Shown here one piece after another: positions 1 to 7,131 of a stretch of 12,398 nucleotides of DNA; position 1 is the stretch's first letter, and each line of letters opens with the position of its first letter. The stretch comes from Bacteroidales bacterium (lineage in GTDB: Bacteria > Bacteroidota > Bacteroidia > Bacteroidales > Muribaculaceae): positions 1 through 12,398 of the forward strand of contig SFMJ01000056.1 in NCBI GenBank assembly GCA_004553095.1, in the 5' to 3' direction. Both the position numbers and the translations under genes were made by a program. The notes beneath the pieces were generated by a model that saw only the letters and a list, made by a program, of their open reading frames with translations, was not told the origin of the DNA and ran no database searches.

Positions 1-1070
1 GGCAGGTTGCCTGTCTCTTTTACCGTCTCCAAAGCGGTGTCGATGGCCATGTAGGCACTGTTGCTCTTTGGGGAATTTGCCAAGTAAATGGCACATTCGG
101 AAAGTATTATTCTTCCCTCCGGCCAACCTATTTTTGACAATGCGTCAAAAGTGGCATTTGCCAGCAGTAGGGCGTTGGGATTGGCCAGTCCGATATCTTC
201 TGCGGCGAGTATCACCAGGCGTCGTGCGATAAATTTCGGGTCTTCTCCCCCTGCCACCATCCGCGCTAACCAATAGACTGCTGCTTGCGGATCGCTACCC
301 CTCACCGACTTGATGAAGGCGGAGATGATATCGTAGTGCATCTCGCCGTTGCGGTCGTAGGCCGCCGGGTTCTCTTGCAGACTCTCGGTTACTCTCTCGT
401 CGCTGATCACCATCTTCTCCCCTTCGGGGGTCGACTGTTCGATAAGATCGAGTATGTTGAGAAGCTTACGAGCATCTCCCCCTGCATAGCGGAAGAGCGC
501 TGTCGTTTCTGCAACCTCCACCTCTCTGCTCGAAAGTATCTCATCCTTGCTCAGGGCTCGATCTAAGAGTTGTTTCATCCCTTCGCTATCTAAGGACTTA
601 AGCGTATATACCTGTGCTCGAGAGAGTAATGGCCTGATTACCTCAAACGATGGATTTTCAGTCGTCGCACCAATCAGCGTCACCACTCCCTTCTCCACTG
701 CCCCCAAGAGCGAGTCTTGTTGCGACTTGTTGAAGCGGTGGATCTCATCGATGAAGAGTATCGGCCTTCCCTTGGTGAAGAGACTTCGGCTATCGGCTTC
801 GGCACGCTCCAAGGTTTCCCTTACATCTTTTACTCCCGACGTCACCGCCGACAGCGTGTAGAAGGGGGATTCGGTGCAGTTTGCCACAATCTTCGCCAAG
901 GTGGTCTTACCCACTCCCGGTGGTCCCCACAATATGAAGGAGTTGACATGACCCGCTTCGATCATCTTGCGGATTATGCCATTTTCTCCCACCAAATGCT
1001 CTTGCCCGATATAGTCTTCGAGCGTGGTGGGGCGCAACCTCTCTGCCAAGGGTATATTCCTGATATTCAT
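1..1070 (-). CDS. rarA: Replication-associated recombination protein A (RarA/MgsA), AAA+ ATPase, C-terminus cut by window edge
   Basis: RarA is a cytoplasmic AAA+ ATPase related to clamp loaders that acts at stalled replication forks. Reading the minus strand from the ATG at 1070 gives about 356 residues before the window ends, so about 65-75 C-terminal residues are missing compared with the usual 420-430. Visible motifs are Walker A GPPGVGKT (residues 49-56), Walker B ILFIDEIHRFNKSQQD (about 104-119), the sensor-1 segment GATTENPSF (134-142) and the arginine-finger segment LLSRA (148-152). The DEIHRFNK form of Walker B is typical of RarA rather than RuvB or DnaX. The start is supported by the family-typical opening PLAERLRPTTLEDYIGQEHL. 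It lies 27 nt downstream of the HAD phosphatase gene on the same strand, so the two are probably co-transcribed. The protein is certain; only the 3' end is unseen. Confidence 0.96.
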   Translation of the reverse strand, partial: MNIRNIPLAERLRPTTLEDYIGQEHLVGENGIIRKMIEAGHVNSFILWGPPGVGKTTLAKIVANCTESPFYTLSAVTSGVKDVRETLERAEADSRSLFTKGRPILFIDEIHRFNKSQQDSLLGAVEKGVVTLIGATTENPSFEVIRPLLSRAQVYTLKSLDSEGMKQLLDRALSKDEILSSREVEVAETTALFRYAGGDARKLLNILDLIEQSTPEGEKMVISDERVTESLQENPAAYDRNGEMHYDIISAFIKSVRGSDPQAAVYWLARMVAGGEDPKFIARRLVILAAEDIGLANPNALLLANATFDALSKIGWPEGRIILSECAIYLANSPKSNSAYMAIDTALETVKETGNL

Positions 1071-1097
1071 CTCTTTTAACTCTATTTCCGGTTGTCC

Positions 1098-1757
1098 TTA
1101 TCGTCTCTTCAGTATCTCGATAATTTCATCGAGGTCAACCTCTGCCAAGGTGCCGACTATGCGGTCGCTGTAGGGGGCAATGCGTTCCACAGGAAGGGTA
1201 GTGGTGAGCCCCACCACGTATGCTCCCGCCGATTTCCCCGCCTTGACACCCTGTGCCGAGTCTTCAAACACCACGCAATTCTTCGGCGCCACACCAATCT
1301 TATTCGCCCCAAGCAAATAGCCCTCCGGATCAGGCTTCGAGCGACTGATGTCGTTGGCGGTGATGATATGTGCAAAGTGGCTTTCCAAGTCGGGCTGTTC
1401 TTCGCGTAGATGCTTCATCTTCAGATTGTTGCTGCTGGTCACAAGCACGGCGTCGATGCCTCGCTCATTCAGCGCTTTAAGCATCTCTGCTGCCCCTGGA
1501 AGCATCTCATAGCGCATCTGCTGCTCTTGCTCATTCAGCATGTCGATCACTGCGGAATGTAGCGTCTCCGGATAGTGATTCGACAGAATCTCCGGCAGGG
1601 TCTGCCCCTTGATTTTGATGGCGAAGTTCTCCACTCCGGTGGGGTAGCGCCGGTCGATCTCGCTCCATATACGGGTATACTCCCGCTCGCTGTCGATCAG
1701 CACGCCATCCAAGTCAAACAAGACCCCGACTTTGATATTATCATTACATTCTATCAT
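1098..1757 (-). CDS. HAD-superfamily hydrolase, beta-phosphoglucomutase-like phosphatase
   Basis: A 219-residue soluble HAD phosphatase. All four HAD motifs are visible: motif I FDLDGVLIDSE (nucleophile D15, acid/base D17), motif II LVTSSN (105-110), motif III with K141 in SKPDPEGY, and motif IV FEDSAQG with E165/D166 that bind Mg2+. The helical segment of about residues 25-85 fits a C1-type cap as in beta-phosphoglucomutase, 2-deoxyglucose-6-phosphate phosphatase and pyrophosphatase-like members. The SKPDPEGYL/EDSAQGVKAGKSAG pattern is the usual one for sugar-phosphate phosphatases or mutases, but the substrate cannot be read from sequence. The start at 1757 leaves a normal ten-residue lead into the first beta strand. 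It is the first gene of a probable pair with rarA and is divergent from the FAD dehydrogenase gene. I could not place a convincing promoter for it. Confidence 0.93.
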   Translation of the reverse strand: MIECNDNIKVGVLFDLDGVLIDSEREYTRIWSEIDRRYPTGVENFAIKIKGQTLPEILSNHYPETLHSAVIDMLNEQEQQMRYEMLPGAAEMLKALNERGIDAVLVTSSNNLKMKHLREEQPDLESHFAHIITANDISRSKPDPEGYLLGANKIGVAPKNCVVFEDSAQGVKAGKSAGAYVVGLTTTLPVERIAPYSDRIVGTLAEVDLDEIIEILKRR

Positions 1758-1780
1758 AATATTTTATTTTCAAAAACGAA

Positions 1781-1795
1781 GCTCCCATACGGAGC
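1781..1795 (-). other. Hairpin followed by T-rich tract in the HAD gene leader
   Basis: GCTCC (1781-1785) pairs with GGAGC (1791-1795) around a 5-nt loop. Read on the minus strand it is followed by TTCGTTTTTG, about 25 nt before the HAD start codon at 1757. It looks like a short intrinsic terminator or attenuator in the leader, but the stem is only about 5-6 bp and no leader peptide or ligand-binding fold is visible. Confidence 0.35.
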
Positions 1796-1840
1796 CCCAT
1801 ATCTATCTAACGCCATTTATCCCCTAAAAGTATTTATGAG

Positions 1841-1890
1841 CGCACTCTTAAGCACTCTTAAGCACTCTTAATCGCTCTTAATTGCTCTTA
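1841..1890. repeat. Five 10-bp tandem repeats (consensus A[GT][CT][AG]CTCTTA)
   Basis: Five consecutive units with exact 10-bp periodicity: CGCACTCTTA, AGCACTCTTA, AGCACTCTTA, ATCGCTCTTA, ATTGCTCTTA. The last six bases, CTCTTA, are invariant. The next ten bases, ATTTGCTTTT, look like a decayed sixth unit. The array ends directly before the -33 TTTG of the promoter for the FAD dehydrogenase operon, so it occupies the place where UP-like elements or activator sites would lie. It could be a small variable-number repeat, a phased protein-binding array, or both. Confidence 0.9.
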
Positions 1891-1891
1891 A

Positions 1892-1923
1892 TTTGCTTTT
1901 CTCCTAAATTGTTGGTAATTTTG
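1892..1923 (+). promoter_or_regulatory. Bacteroides-type promoter for the FAD dehydrogenase-tsaB-murA-rimM operon
   Basis: TTTG at 1892-1895 is followed after exactly 20 nt by TAATTTTG at 1916-1923. These match the -33 TTTG and -7 TAnnTTTG elements of the primary Bacteroidota sigma factor. Transcription would begin near 1930, giving a leader of about 20 nt before the GTG at 1952. No similarly good promoter was found further down the seven-gene run, so this is probably its main promoter. Confidence 0.72.
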
Positions 1924-1951
1924 TAGGTTAATAGACAATATCGCCTAAATC

Positions 1952-3532
1952 GTGTATAAGGATATAACTCTTCGCATCTCTCCGCGTCTGGCTGCCTCTC
2001 ACGCCGATCTGCTCGCCGAGGCCGCTCGTGTGGTTCGTGTCTCTCCTCGTGAGATCCACGACCTCTGCATCGTGCGTCGTTCGGTCGACGCTCGCAAGCA
2101 CCCGGTGATGCTCAACCTATCCCTTCGCCTCGCTTTGGGCGATGACCGCCGTGTCGACCCTATCATCTCTCCCATCTCTTTTTCTCCTGTTCCCACCGAT
2201 GCCCCGGTTATCATCATCGTCGGTGCCGGACCCGCCGGTCTTTTCGCTGCACTCAAGGCGATTACCCTCGGTTTGCGACCTATCATCTTCGAACGTGGCC
2301 GCGATGTCGACGCTCGCCGTCGCGACTTGGCGCAGATCTCTCGCCAAGGGGTCATAAACCCTATATCCAATTATTGCTTCGGCGAGGGGGGCGCAGGTGC
2401 TTATAGCGATGGTAAACTCTTCACACGCAGCAAGAAACGCGGCTCGGTGGAGGAAATCCTCCAGATTTTCGTACAGCATGGTGCCGACCCTTCAATCCTG
2501 GTCGATGCCCACCCCCATATCGGTAGCGATCGTCTACCACATATCATCAAGAGTATACGTCATACCATCATCTCTTGTGGCGGTGAAGTGCATTTTGAAG
2601 CACATGTCGACGACATTATCATAGAAGATGGCAAAGCTGTCGGCGTCGTCGTGGCAGGTACTACTCATCGTGCCGACGCTCTTATCCTCGCCACCGGTCA
2701 TTCTGCCCACGATACCTTCCGAACGCTCCATCAGCGCGGTGTCGCTATCAGCGCCAAGGGTATCGCTGTCGGCGTACGACTTGAGCATCCCCAGCACCTC
2801 ATCGACTGCATACAGTATCACAACAAGGCGGGACGTGGCGAGTTCCTCCCCGCCGCTGAGTATGCTTTCGTCACCCAAGTCGACGGTCGTGGTGTCTATT
2901 CTTTCTGTATGTGCCCCGGTGGGGTGGTGGTCCCCGCTGCTGCTGCCGATGGCGAACTCGTGGTCAATGGTATGTCGGCATCGGCACGCGCCGGACGTTT
3001 CGCCAATTCCGGTATGGTGGTCGAGATTCGCCCCGGCGATTTCCCCGAGTTTGCCGATAAGGGTCCCCTCGAGATGCTCGCCCTCCAGGAGTGGCTCGAA
3101 CACCGCTTCTTCGAGGCGGCAGGCAATTCGATAGTTGCCCCGGCTCAACGTATGCTCGATTTCGTAGAGGGTAGATTATCACCCACCATTCCCGCCACTT
3201 CCTACGCCCCCGGAATCCAATCTGCCGATTTCAACACTCTCCTTCCCTCTTTCATCGCCTCGCGTCTCGCCGACGGATTCCGCGAGTTCGGTAGAAAGGC
3301 TCGGGGATTCCTCACCAACGATGCCACCATGATAGGTCTCGAGTCGCGCACTTCCTCTCCAATACGTGTCGATCGCGACAACGCCTCTCTCTGCTCTTGC
3401 AACATCGCCCGCCTTTTCCCCGCCGGTGAAGGAGCCGGCTATGCCGGGGGTATCGTCTCTGCTGCCATCGACGGCATGCGATGCGCTCAAGCAGCCAACG
3501 ATGCTCTCTCTTCATCCCCCGATAACCCATAA
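1952..3532 (+). CDS. NAD(P)/FAD-dependent oxidoreductase (uncharacterised FAD-dependent dehydrogenase, COG2509-like)
   Basis: A 526-residue flavoprotein. After an N-terminal region of about 80 residues comes the dinucleotide-binding fold: VGAGPAGLFAAL (GAGPAG at 91-96) ending with the ribose-binding acidic residue in FERG (E114). Next is the family-typical stretch NYCFGEGGAGAYSDGKLFTRSK (about 140-161), and near the C-terminus LFPAGEGAGYAGGIVSAA, the second FAD-contacting segment. This layout matches the widespread 500-530 residue FAD-dependent dehydrogenases of unknown substrate. The start is a GTG at 1952: an in-frame TAA lies only six bases upstream, and the strong promoter at 1892-1923 leaves about 20 nt of leader. 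It is the first gene of a seven-gene plus-strand run. The physiological electron donor and acceptor cannot be inferred. Confidence 0.93.
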   Translation: MYKDITLRISPRLAASHADLLAEAARVVRVSPREIHDLCIVRRSVDARKHPVMLNLSLRLALGDDRRVDPIISPISFSPVPTDAPVIIIVGAGPAGLFAALKAITLGLRPIIFERGRDVDARRRDLAQISRQGVINPISNYCFGEGGAGAYSDGKLFTRSKKRGSVEEILQIFVQHGADPSILVDAHPHIGSDRLPHIIKSIRHTIISCGGEVHFEAHVDDIIIEDGKAVGVVVAGTTHRADALILATGHSAHDTFRTLHQRGVAISAKGIAVGVRLEHPQHLIDCIQYHNKAGRGEFLPAAEYAFVTQVDGRGVYSFCMCPGGVVVPAAAADGELVVNGMSASARAGRFANSGMVVEIRPGDFPEFADKGPLEMLALQEWLEHRFFEAAGNSIVAPAQRMLDFVEGRLSPTIPATSYAPGIQSADFNTLLPSFIASRLADGFREFGRKARGFLTNDATMIGLESRTSSPIRVDRDNASLCSCNIARLFPAGEGAGYAGGIVSAAIDGMRCAQAANDALSSSPDNP

Positions 3533-3583
3533 CCCCCTCCTCTTCTCACTCTCTCCCCCCTTCTAATAAACATTAAGCAAGTT
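3533..3583 (+). other. C/T-rich spacer between FAD dehydrogenase gene and tsaB
   Basis: Positions 3533-3564 are pyrimidines except for a single A at 3548, and there is no G until 3576. A C-rich, G-free transcript segment between two genes resembles a Rho-loading (rut) site, but it is short and could be neutral spacer. No promoter match lies in this 51-nt gap. Confidence 0.4.
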
Positions 3584-4285
3584 ATGACAATATTAAATAT
3601 AGAAACTTCCGGCAAGATCTGCTCCGTGGCGATCACCATCGACGGCCAACTCGAGATGCAACTCGACGACTCCGAGGGTATGCAACATGCCAATAAATTG
3701 GCTCCCTTCGTCGACCGTTGTATGCAGGAGCTGACTCGCCGCGAGATCCCTCTCGATGCTGTGGCTGTCAGCATCGGCCCCGGCAGTTACACCGGACTTC
3801 GCATCGGCCTCTCTCTCGCCAAGGGGCTCGCTTTCAGCCTCGGCATACCTCTGATCGGTGTCGATACCCTCAAGATACTCGCCGTCAAGGCTATGTTCCG
3901 TTCGATGGACTGGACTGCCGAGGAGATCCTCGTGCCTATGATCGACGCCCGTCGTATGGAGGTCTTCACCGCCCCCTACGATTTCTCGCTTCGCCCTCTC
4001 GCCGAGCCGGGACCTATGATCCTCGACGCCGACTCTTTCCGCGATCTCCTCGATGCCGGTCGTCAACTCTATTTCTTCGGCGACGGCGCTGAGAAGGCTA
4101 AGCAGGTTATTTCTCACCCCAACGCTCACTGGATCGAGGGGCTCCTCCCTCAAGCCAAGGATATGCTCGCCCTCTCCGAACTCGCTTTCCGCCGACAAGA
4201 GTTCATCGATATCGCATACTCTACCCCTCAATATCTTAAAGCTTACCAGACCACTAAGCCCAAAAATTCGGTGCTCGGTCGCTAA
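3584..4285 (+). CDS. tsaB: tRNA threonylcarbamoyladenosine biosynthesis protein TsaB
   Basis: TsaB is the non-catalytic partner of TsaD in the complex that makes N6-threonylcarbamoyladenosine at position 37 of ANN-decoding tRNAs. The 233-residue protein starts MTILNIETSGKICSVAI, the ASKHA-fold first strand. It carries QHANKLAPFVD (about 34-44), the hallmark GPGSYTGLRIGLSLAKGLA (65-83), and IDARRMEVF (about 125-133). Its length matches other Bacteroidota TsaB proteins. The ATG at 3584 is the natural start, since the first beta strand begins at residue 2. It lies 51 nt after the FAD dehydrogenase gene and 17 nt before the DUF4290 gene, consistent with one operon. The C-terminal tail of about 15 residues (YQTTKPKNSVLGR end) is not part of the conserved core. 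Confidence 0.95.
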   Translation: MTILNIETSGKICSVAITIDGQLEMQLDDSEGMQHANKLAPFVDRCMQELTRREIPLDAVAVSIGPGSYTGLRIGLSLAKGLAFSLGIPLIGVDTLKILAVKAMFRSMDWTAEEILVPMIDARRMEVFTAPYDFSLRPLAEPGPMILDADSFRDLLDAGRQLYFFGDGAEKAKQVISHPNAHWIEGLLPQAKDMLALSELAFRRQEFIDIAYSTPQYLKAYQTTKPKNSVLGR

Positions 4286-4302
4286 CCATTATCCTATAGA
4301 TT

Positions 4303-4899
4303 ATGCTTCCTTACAACACTGATATGGAACCGGTGCTTCTGCCCGAGTTCGGACGCAATATCCAGCGTCTCGTGGATTATTGTGTCACCATCCCCGATCG
4401 CGAGGAGCGCACTGCTTGCGCTTACGCCATCGCCGACACTATGGCGGGGCTTTTCCCCGACCTCGTAGGTGTCAACAATGACTATTCCAAAATCTGGGAC
4501 CAGATCAACATCATGTCGCGTTTCGAACTCGACATCGATTTCCCCTGCGAGGTGATCACCGCCGAGAAAATGAACCCTTCTCCCCAGCCTCTCCCTTACG
4601 GTTCTTCTTCCATCCGTTTCCGCCATTATGGCAAGAATATCGAGAAGATGATCACCGTCGTGGCTGACCTCGATGATGGCGAAGAGAAGGATCTCCTTAT
4701 CTCTATGATCGCCCACCACATGAAGAAACTCATGATGCAACATAACAAGGAGGGTGTCGATGATGCCAAGATCCTCCGTGATCTCGCTCTCTATTCCGAC
4801 GGCAAGATCCAACTTGACCCCGATACCTACCTCCTACACGAGTTCAAAGAGATCCCGCAACCCACGCAGTCGCGTAGCAAAAAGAAAAAAAGAAAATGA
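4303..4899 (+). CDS. DUF4290 domain-containing protein
   Basis: A 198-residue soluble protein of the Bacteroidota-specific DUF4290 family; no biochemical function is known to me. Recognisable features are the opening PEFGRNIQRLVDYCVTIPDREER (about 14-36), the middle KIWDQINIMSRFELDIDFP, the segment IRFRHYGKNIEKMI (about 105-118), and a very basic tail rich in Lys and Arg (SKKKKRK). The ATG at 4303 is preferred to the ATG at 4324 because the PYNT lead matches family members. The stop overlaps the murA start as ATGA (4896-4899), a classic translational-coupling arrangement, and DUF4290 next to murA is a recurring Bacteroidales gene order. A role linked to cell-wall precursor synthesis is suggested only by this context. 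Confidence 0.92.
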   Translation: MLPYNTDMEPVLLPEFGRNIQRLVDYCVTIPDREERTACAYAIADTMAGLFPDLVGVNNDYSKIWDQINIMSRFELDIDFPCEVITAEKMNPSPQPLPYGSSSIRFRHYGKNIEKMITVVADLDDGEEKDLLISMIAHHMKKLMMQHNKEGVDDAKILRDLALYSDGKIQLDPDTYLLHEFKEIPQPTQSRSKKKKRK

Positions 4900-6209
4900 G
4901 CAGCTTTATTGTCGAGGGTGGTCACCCCCTAAGTGGCGAAATTCGTATCAAGGGAGCCAAAAATGAGGCTCTCGAAGTCATCTGTGCCGTGCTCCTTACC
5001 CCCGAGAAGGTGGTTATCTCCAACCTCCCTCAGATCTCTGACGTGAGAAATCTTATCTCGCTACTCGCTGATATGGGTGTGAAAGTGAATTATCTTTCAC
5101 CTTCTGAGGTGGAGTTCCAAGCCGACAGTGTCGATCTCTCTTACATCCTCAGCGAGGAGTATCGCCGCAAGTCCGCTTCTTTACGCGGCTCGGTGATGGT
5201 GATGGGACCCCTGTTGGCGCGCTTCGGCAAGGCGCTTATGCCTCGTCCGGGGGGCGACAAGATCGGCCGTCGCCGTCTCGATACACATTTTATCGGTTTT
5301 CAGAATCTTGGAGCTGTTTTCTCTTACGCCTCCGATTCTCACACCTACACCATCTCTGCTCCCAACGAGGGGCTGAAGGGGTGCTACATGCTCCTCGATG
5401 AGGCCTCTGTCACCGGCACCGCCAATATCGTCATGGCTGCCGTCTTGGCGCGTGGGGTCACAACAATATATAATGCCGCTTGCGAACCTTATATCCAGCA
5501 ACTCTGCCGCATGCTCGTGCGCATGGGAGCTCGTATCGAGGGTATCGGATCCAACCTCCTCTCCATTACAGGCGTCGAAAGCCTCGGCGGTACTCACCAT
5601 ACTCTCCTCCCCGACATGATAGAAGTCGGCAGTTTTATCGGCATGGCTGCCATGACCGGTTCAAACCTCCTCCTCAAAAATGTAGGAATCAACGACCTGG
5701 GCATGCTCCCCTCCGCTTTCCAACGTATCGGTATCAACCTCGGCATCGAGGGTGACGATATTCGCATCAATCAGAAGGAGATATATCAGATCGAGGAGTT
5801 CATCGATGGCTCTATCATGACCATCGCCGACGCCCCTTGGCCCGGACTATCCCCCGACCTCCTCAGCATCTTCCTCGTTGTCGCTACCCAAGCCAAGGGC
5901 TCACTCATCATCCATCAGAAGATGTTTGAGAGCCGCCTCTTCTTCGTAGATAAGTTGCTCGATATGGGCGCTAGGGTGGTGCTCTGCGACCCCCATCGCG
6001 CAGTCGTGATCGGTGCCGGTAAGTTCAACGCACTCCGCGCCACCGACATGGTGTCGCCGGATATTCGCGCCGGTATCGCTATGCTAATCGCGGCTCTCGG
6101 TGCTAAGGGCACAAGCCGTATCCAGAATATCAACCAGATCGACCGCGGTTATGAAGATATCGAAGGACGACTGAATAAACTCGGTGCCAAAATCCAAAGA
6201 GTAGACTAA
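4896..6209 (+). CDS. murA: UDP-N-acetylglucosamine 1-carboxyvinyltransferase MurA (Asp variant at the catalytic Cys position)
   Basis: MurA transfers enolpyruvate from PEP to UDP-GlcNAc in the cytoplasm, the first committed step of peptidoglycan synthesis. The 437-residue length is normal (about 420-440). Key residues are visible: K22-N23 in KGAKNEA, the active-site loop RPGGDKIGRRRLD (117-129), the catalytic-base Asp in SPDLL (D321), and the C-terminal DIRAG (389-393) with IDRGYE. In the active-site loop, the position of Cys115 in E. coli MurA is Asp121 (GAC at 5256-5258). That substitution is known from mycobacterial and chlamydial MurA and goes with fosfomycin insensitivity. The start overlaps the DUF4290 stop by 4 nt, and rimM follows after 48 nt. 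No second murA copy is in the window. Confidence 0.97.
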   Translation: MSSFIVEGGHPLSGEIRIKGAKNEALEVICAVLLTPEKVVISNLPQISDVRNLISLLADMGVKVNYLSPSEVEFQADSVDLSYILSEEYRRKSASLRGSVMVMGPLLARFGKALMPRPGGDKIGRRRLDTHFIGFQNLGAVFSYASDSHTYTISAPNEGLKGCYMLLDEASVTGTANIVMAAVLARGVTTIYNAACEPYIQQLCRMLVRMGARIEGIGSNLLSITGVESLGGTHHTLLPDMIEVGSFIGMAAMTGSNLLLKNVGINDLGMLPSAFQRIGINLGIEGDDIRINQKEIYQIEEFIDGSIMTIADAPWPGLSPDLLSIFLVVATQAKGSLIIHQKMFESRLFFVDKLLDMGARVVLCDPHRAVVIGAGKFNALRATDMVSPDIRAGIAMLIAALGAKGTSRIQNINQIDRGYEDIEGRLNKLGAKIQRVD

Positions 6210-6257
6210 TCCCTCTCTTTATTGACATTAATTAGCTCAAGCCCGATAAGTCAAATT

Positions 6258-6791
6258 ATGATAAAACGTGAAGATCTTATAGAAATTGGTGAGTTCATCA
6301 AAACTCACGGCATCTTAGGAGAATTGAATACTCTCCTCGATGTAGACGAAGATTTCGTCAGAGATGAGTGCCCTTTCATCATCGAAATCGATGGCATTTT
6401 CATCCCTTTCTATGCCAATTCGATGCGTTTCAGATCGGCGCACTCTTCACTCATCCATCTACAAGGTGTCAATTCTGATGTCGATGCCAAACAATTCGTA
6501 GGCAAAATCATATACGCCCGTCGTAGCGACCTCGTTAAGTATTGGGGTGAGGAGGAACTCGAGGAGGAATTGGATTTTATTGGCTTAACCATTATTGATA
6601 CCAACCTCGGCACTATCGGAGAAATCGTCGATATTGAGGACTCGACCGAGAATGTCCTCTTCTTGGTCAAGGATTCTTCCGGAAAGATCATCTATATCCC
6701 GGCCGTCGATGAGTTTATCGATATCATCGATGATAACACTCACACCGTTACGGTCACCCTCCCCGATGGGCTGGTAGATTTAAACGATTGA
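6258..6791 (+). CDS. rimM: Ribosome maturation factor RimM
   Basis: RimM binds ribosomal protein S19 and assists assembly of the head of the 30S subunit. The ATG at 6258 gives a 177-residue protein starting MIKREDLIEIGEFIKTHGIL. The conserved N-terminal motif G-x-hydrophobic-x-K-T-H-G-I-x-G-E lies at about 11-22. The first beta-barrel domain covers about residues 1-90. A PRC-barrel domain follows from the DFIGLTIID segment onward, with the typical NVLFLV and YIPAVDEFI (V) strands. An upstream in-frame TTG at 6222 would add 12 residues with no family similarity and was rejected. The gene is AT-richer than murA. It sits 48 nt after murA and 22 nt before the acidic orphan gene. The trmD partner common in Proteobacteria is not adjacent. 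Confidence 0.94.
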   Translation: MIKREDLIEIGEFIKTHGILGELNTLLDVDEDFVRDECPFIIEIDGIFIPFYANSMRFRSAHSSLIHLQGVNSDVDAKQFVGKIIYARRSDLVKYWGEEELEEELDFIGLTIIDTNLGTIGEIVDIEDSTENVLFLVKDSSGKIIYIPAVDEFIDIIDDNTHTVTVTLPDGLVDLND

Positions 6792-6813
6792 TATCTTTTA
6801 TTGTCTAAATAGT

Positions 6814-7131
6814 ATGAGTGAGTTTCAACCCTTCGACGAGCAGGATGCTATAGAATACATCCGCGCCATGATACCTCGTGACATCGCCATCCGCATCGAT
6901 GACGATGATATCCTGTTTGTGATCGACCATGTCTGGAATTGGTATGAACAGAATGGATTCCTCGATATCTCACTCGACGACACCGATGACTCCGAAGTCG
7001 ACCCCGACACTATCATCGAATATGTCCAAAAGTTCGTGGCTCGACGCCGAAACCTCTCCATCACCACGGAGGATGTCAAACCTATTGTTTTAGCCCAACT
7101 CGATTATGAACGTTCTCTCGAAGATTTTTAA
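6814..7131 (+). CDS. Small acidic conserved-type hypothetical protein
   Basis: A 105-residue soluble protein that I do not recognise. It is strongly acidic: about 27 Asp/Glu against about 8 Lys/Arg, including a run of four Asp at about residues 29-32 and a second acidic cluster LDDTDDSEVDPD in the middle. It has no signal peptide, Cys or membrane segment. The predicted pattern is helical on both sides of the acidic loop (DDILFVIDHVWNWYEQNGF and PDTIIEYVQKFVARRRN). It is 22 nt after rimM, and its last 26 nt overlap the start of the OmpA-domain gene in a different frame, so translation of the two is probably coupled. Regular codon use and the tight position make it a real gene. A protein-protein adaptor role is possible but only a guess. 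Confidence 0.8.
   Translation: MSEFQPFDEQDAIEYIRAMIPRDIAIRIDDDDILFVIDHVWNWYEQNGFLDISLDDTDDSEVDPDTIIEYVQKFVARRRNLSITTEDVKPIVLAQLDYERSLEDF

Larger units (their letters stand above)
1758..1951. other. Divergent intergenic region between HAD phosphatase and FAD dehydrogenase genes
   Basis: This 194-nt gap contains three separable items. They are a small GC-rich hairpin near the HAD gene (1781-1795), a 50-bp array of 10-bp repeats (1841-1890), and a promoter for the plus-strand operon (1892-1923). I see no open reading frame or RNA gene in it. Confidence 0.8.

Noticed and set aside
1841..1890. Tandem repeats as a CRISPR array
   Set aside because: Units are 10 bp, directly adjacent with no spacers, and no cas genes are nearby.
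2534..3148. Long antisense frame opposite the FAD dehydrogenase gene (204 codons)
   Set aside because: It is a by-product of GC-rich codons in the sense gene. The translation is low-complexity in appearance with no domain, and the sense strand is a clear flavoprotein.
3593..4231. Long antisense frame opposite tsaB (212 codons)
   Set aside because: It lies wholly within tsaB, has no recognisable motif, and is rich in Glu, Asp and Leu as expected from reading the complement of its codons.
6222..6257. Upstream TTG start adding 12 residues to RimM
   Set aside because: The added residues do not resemble RimM, and the ATG at 6258 places the conserved motif at the normal distance.
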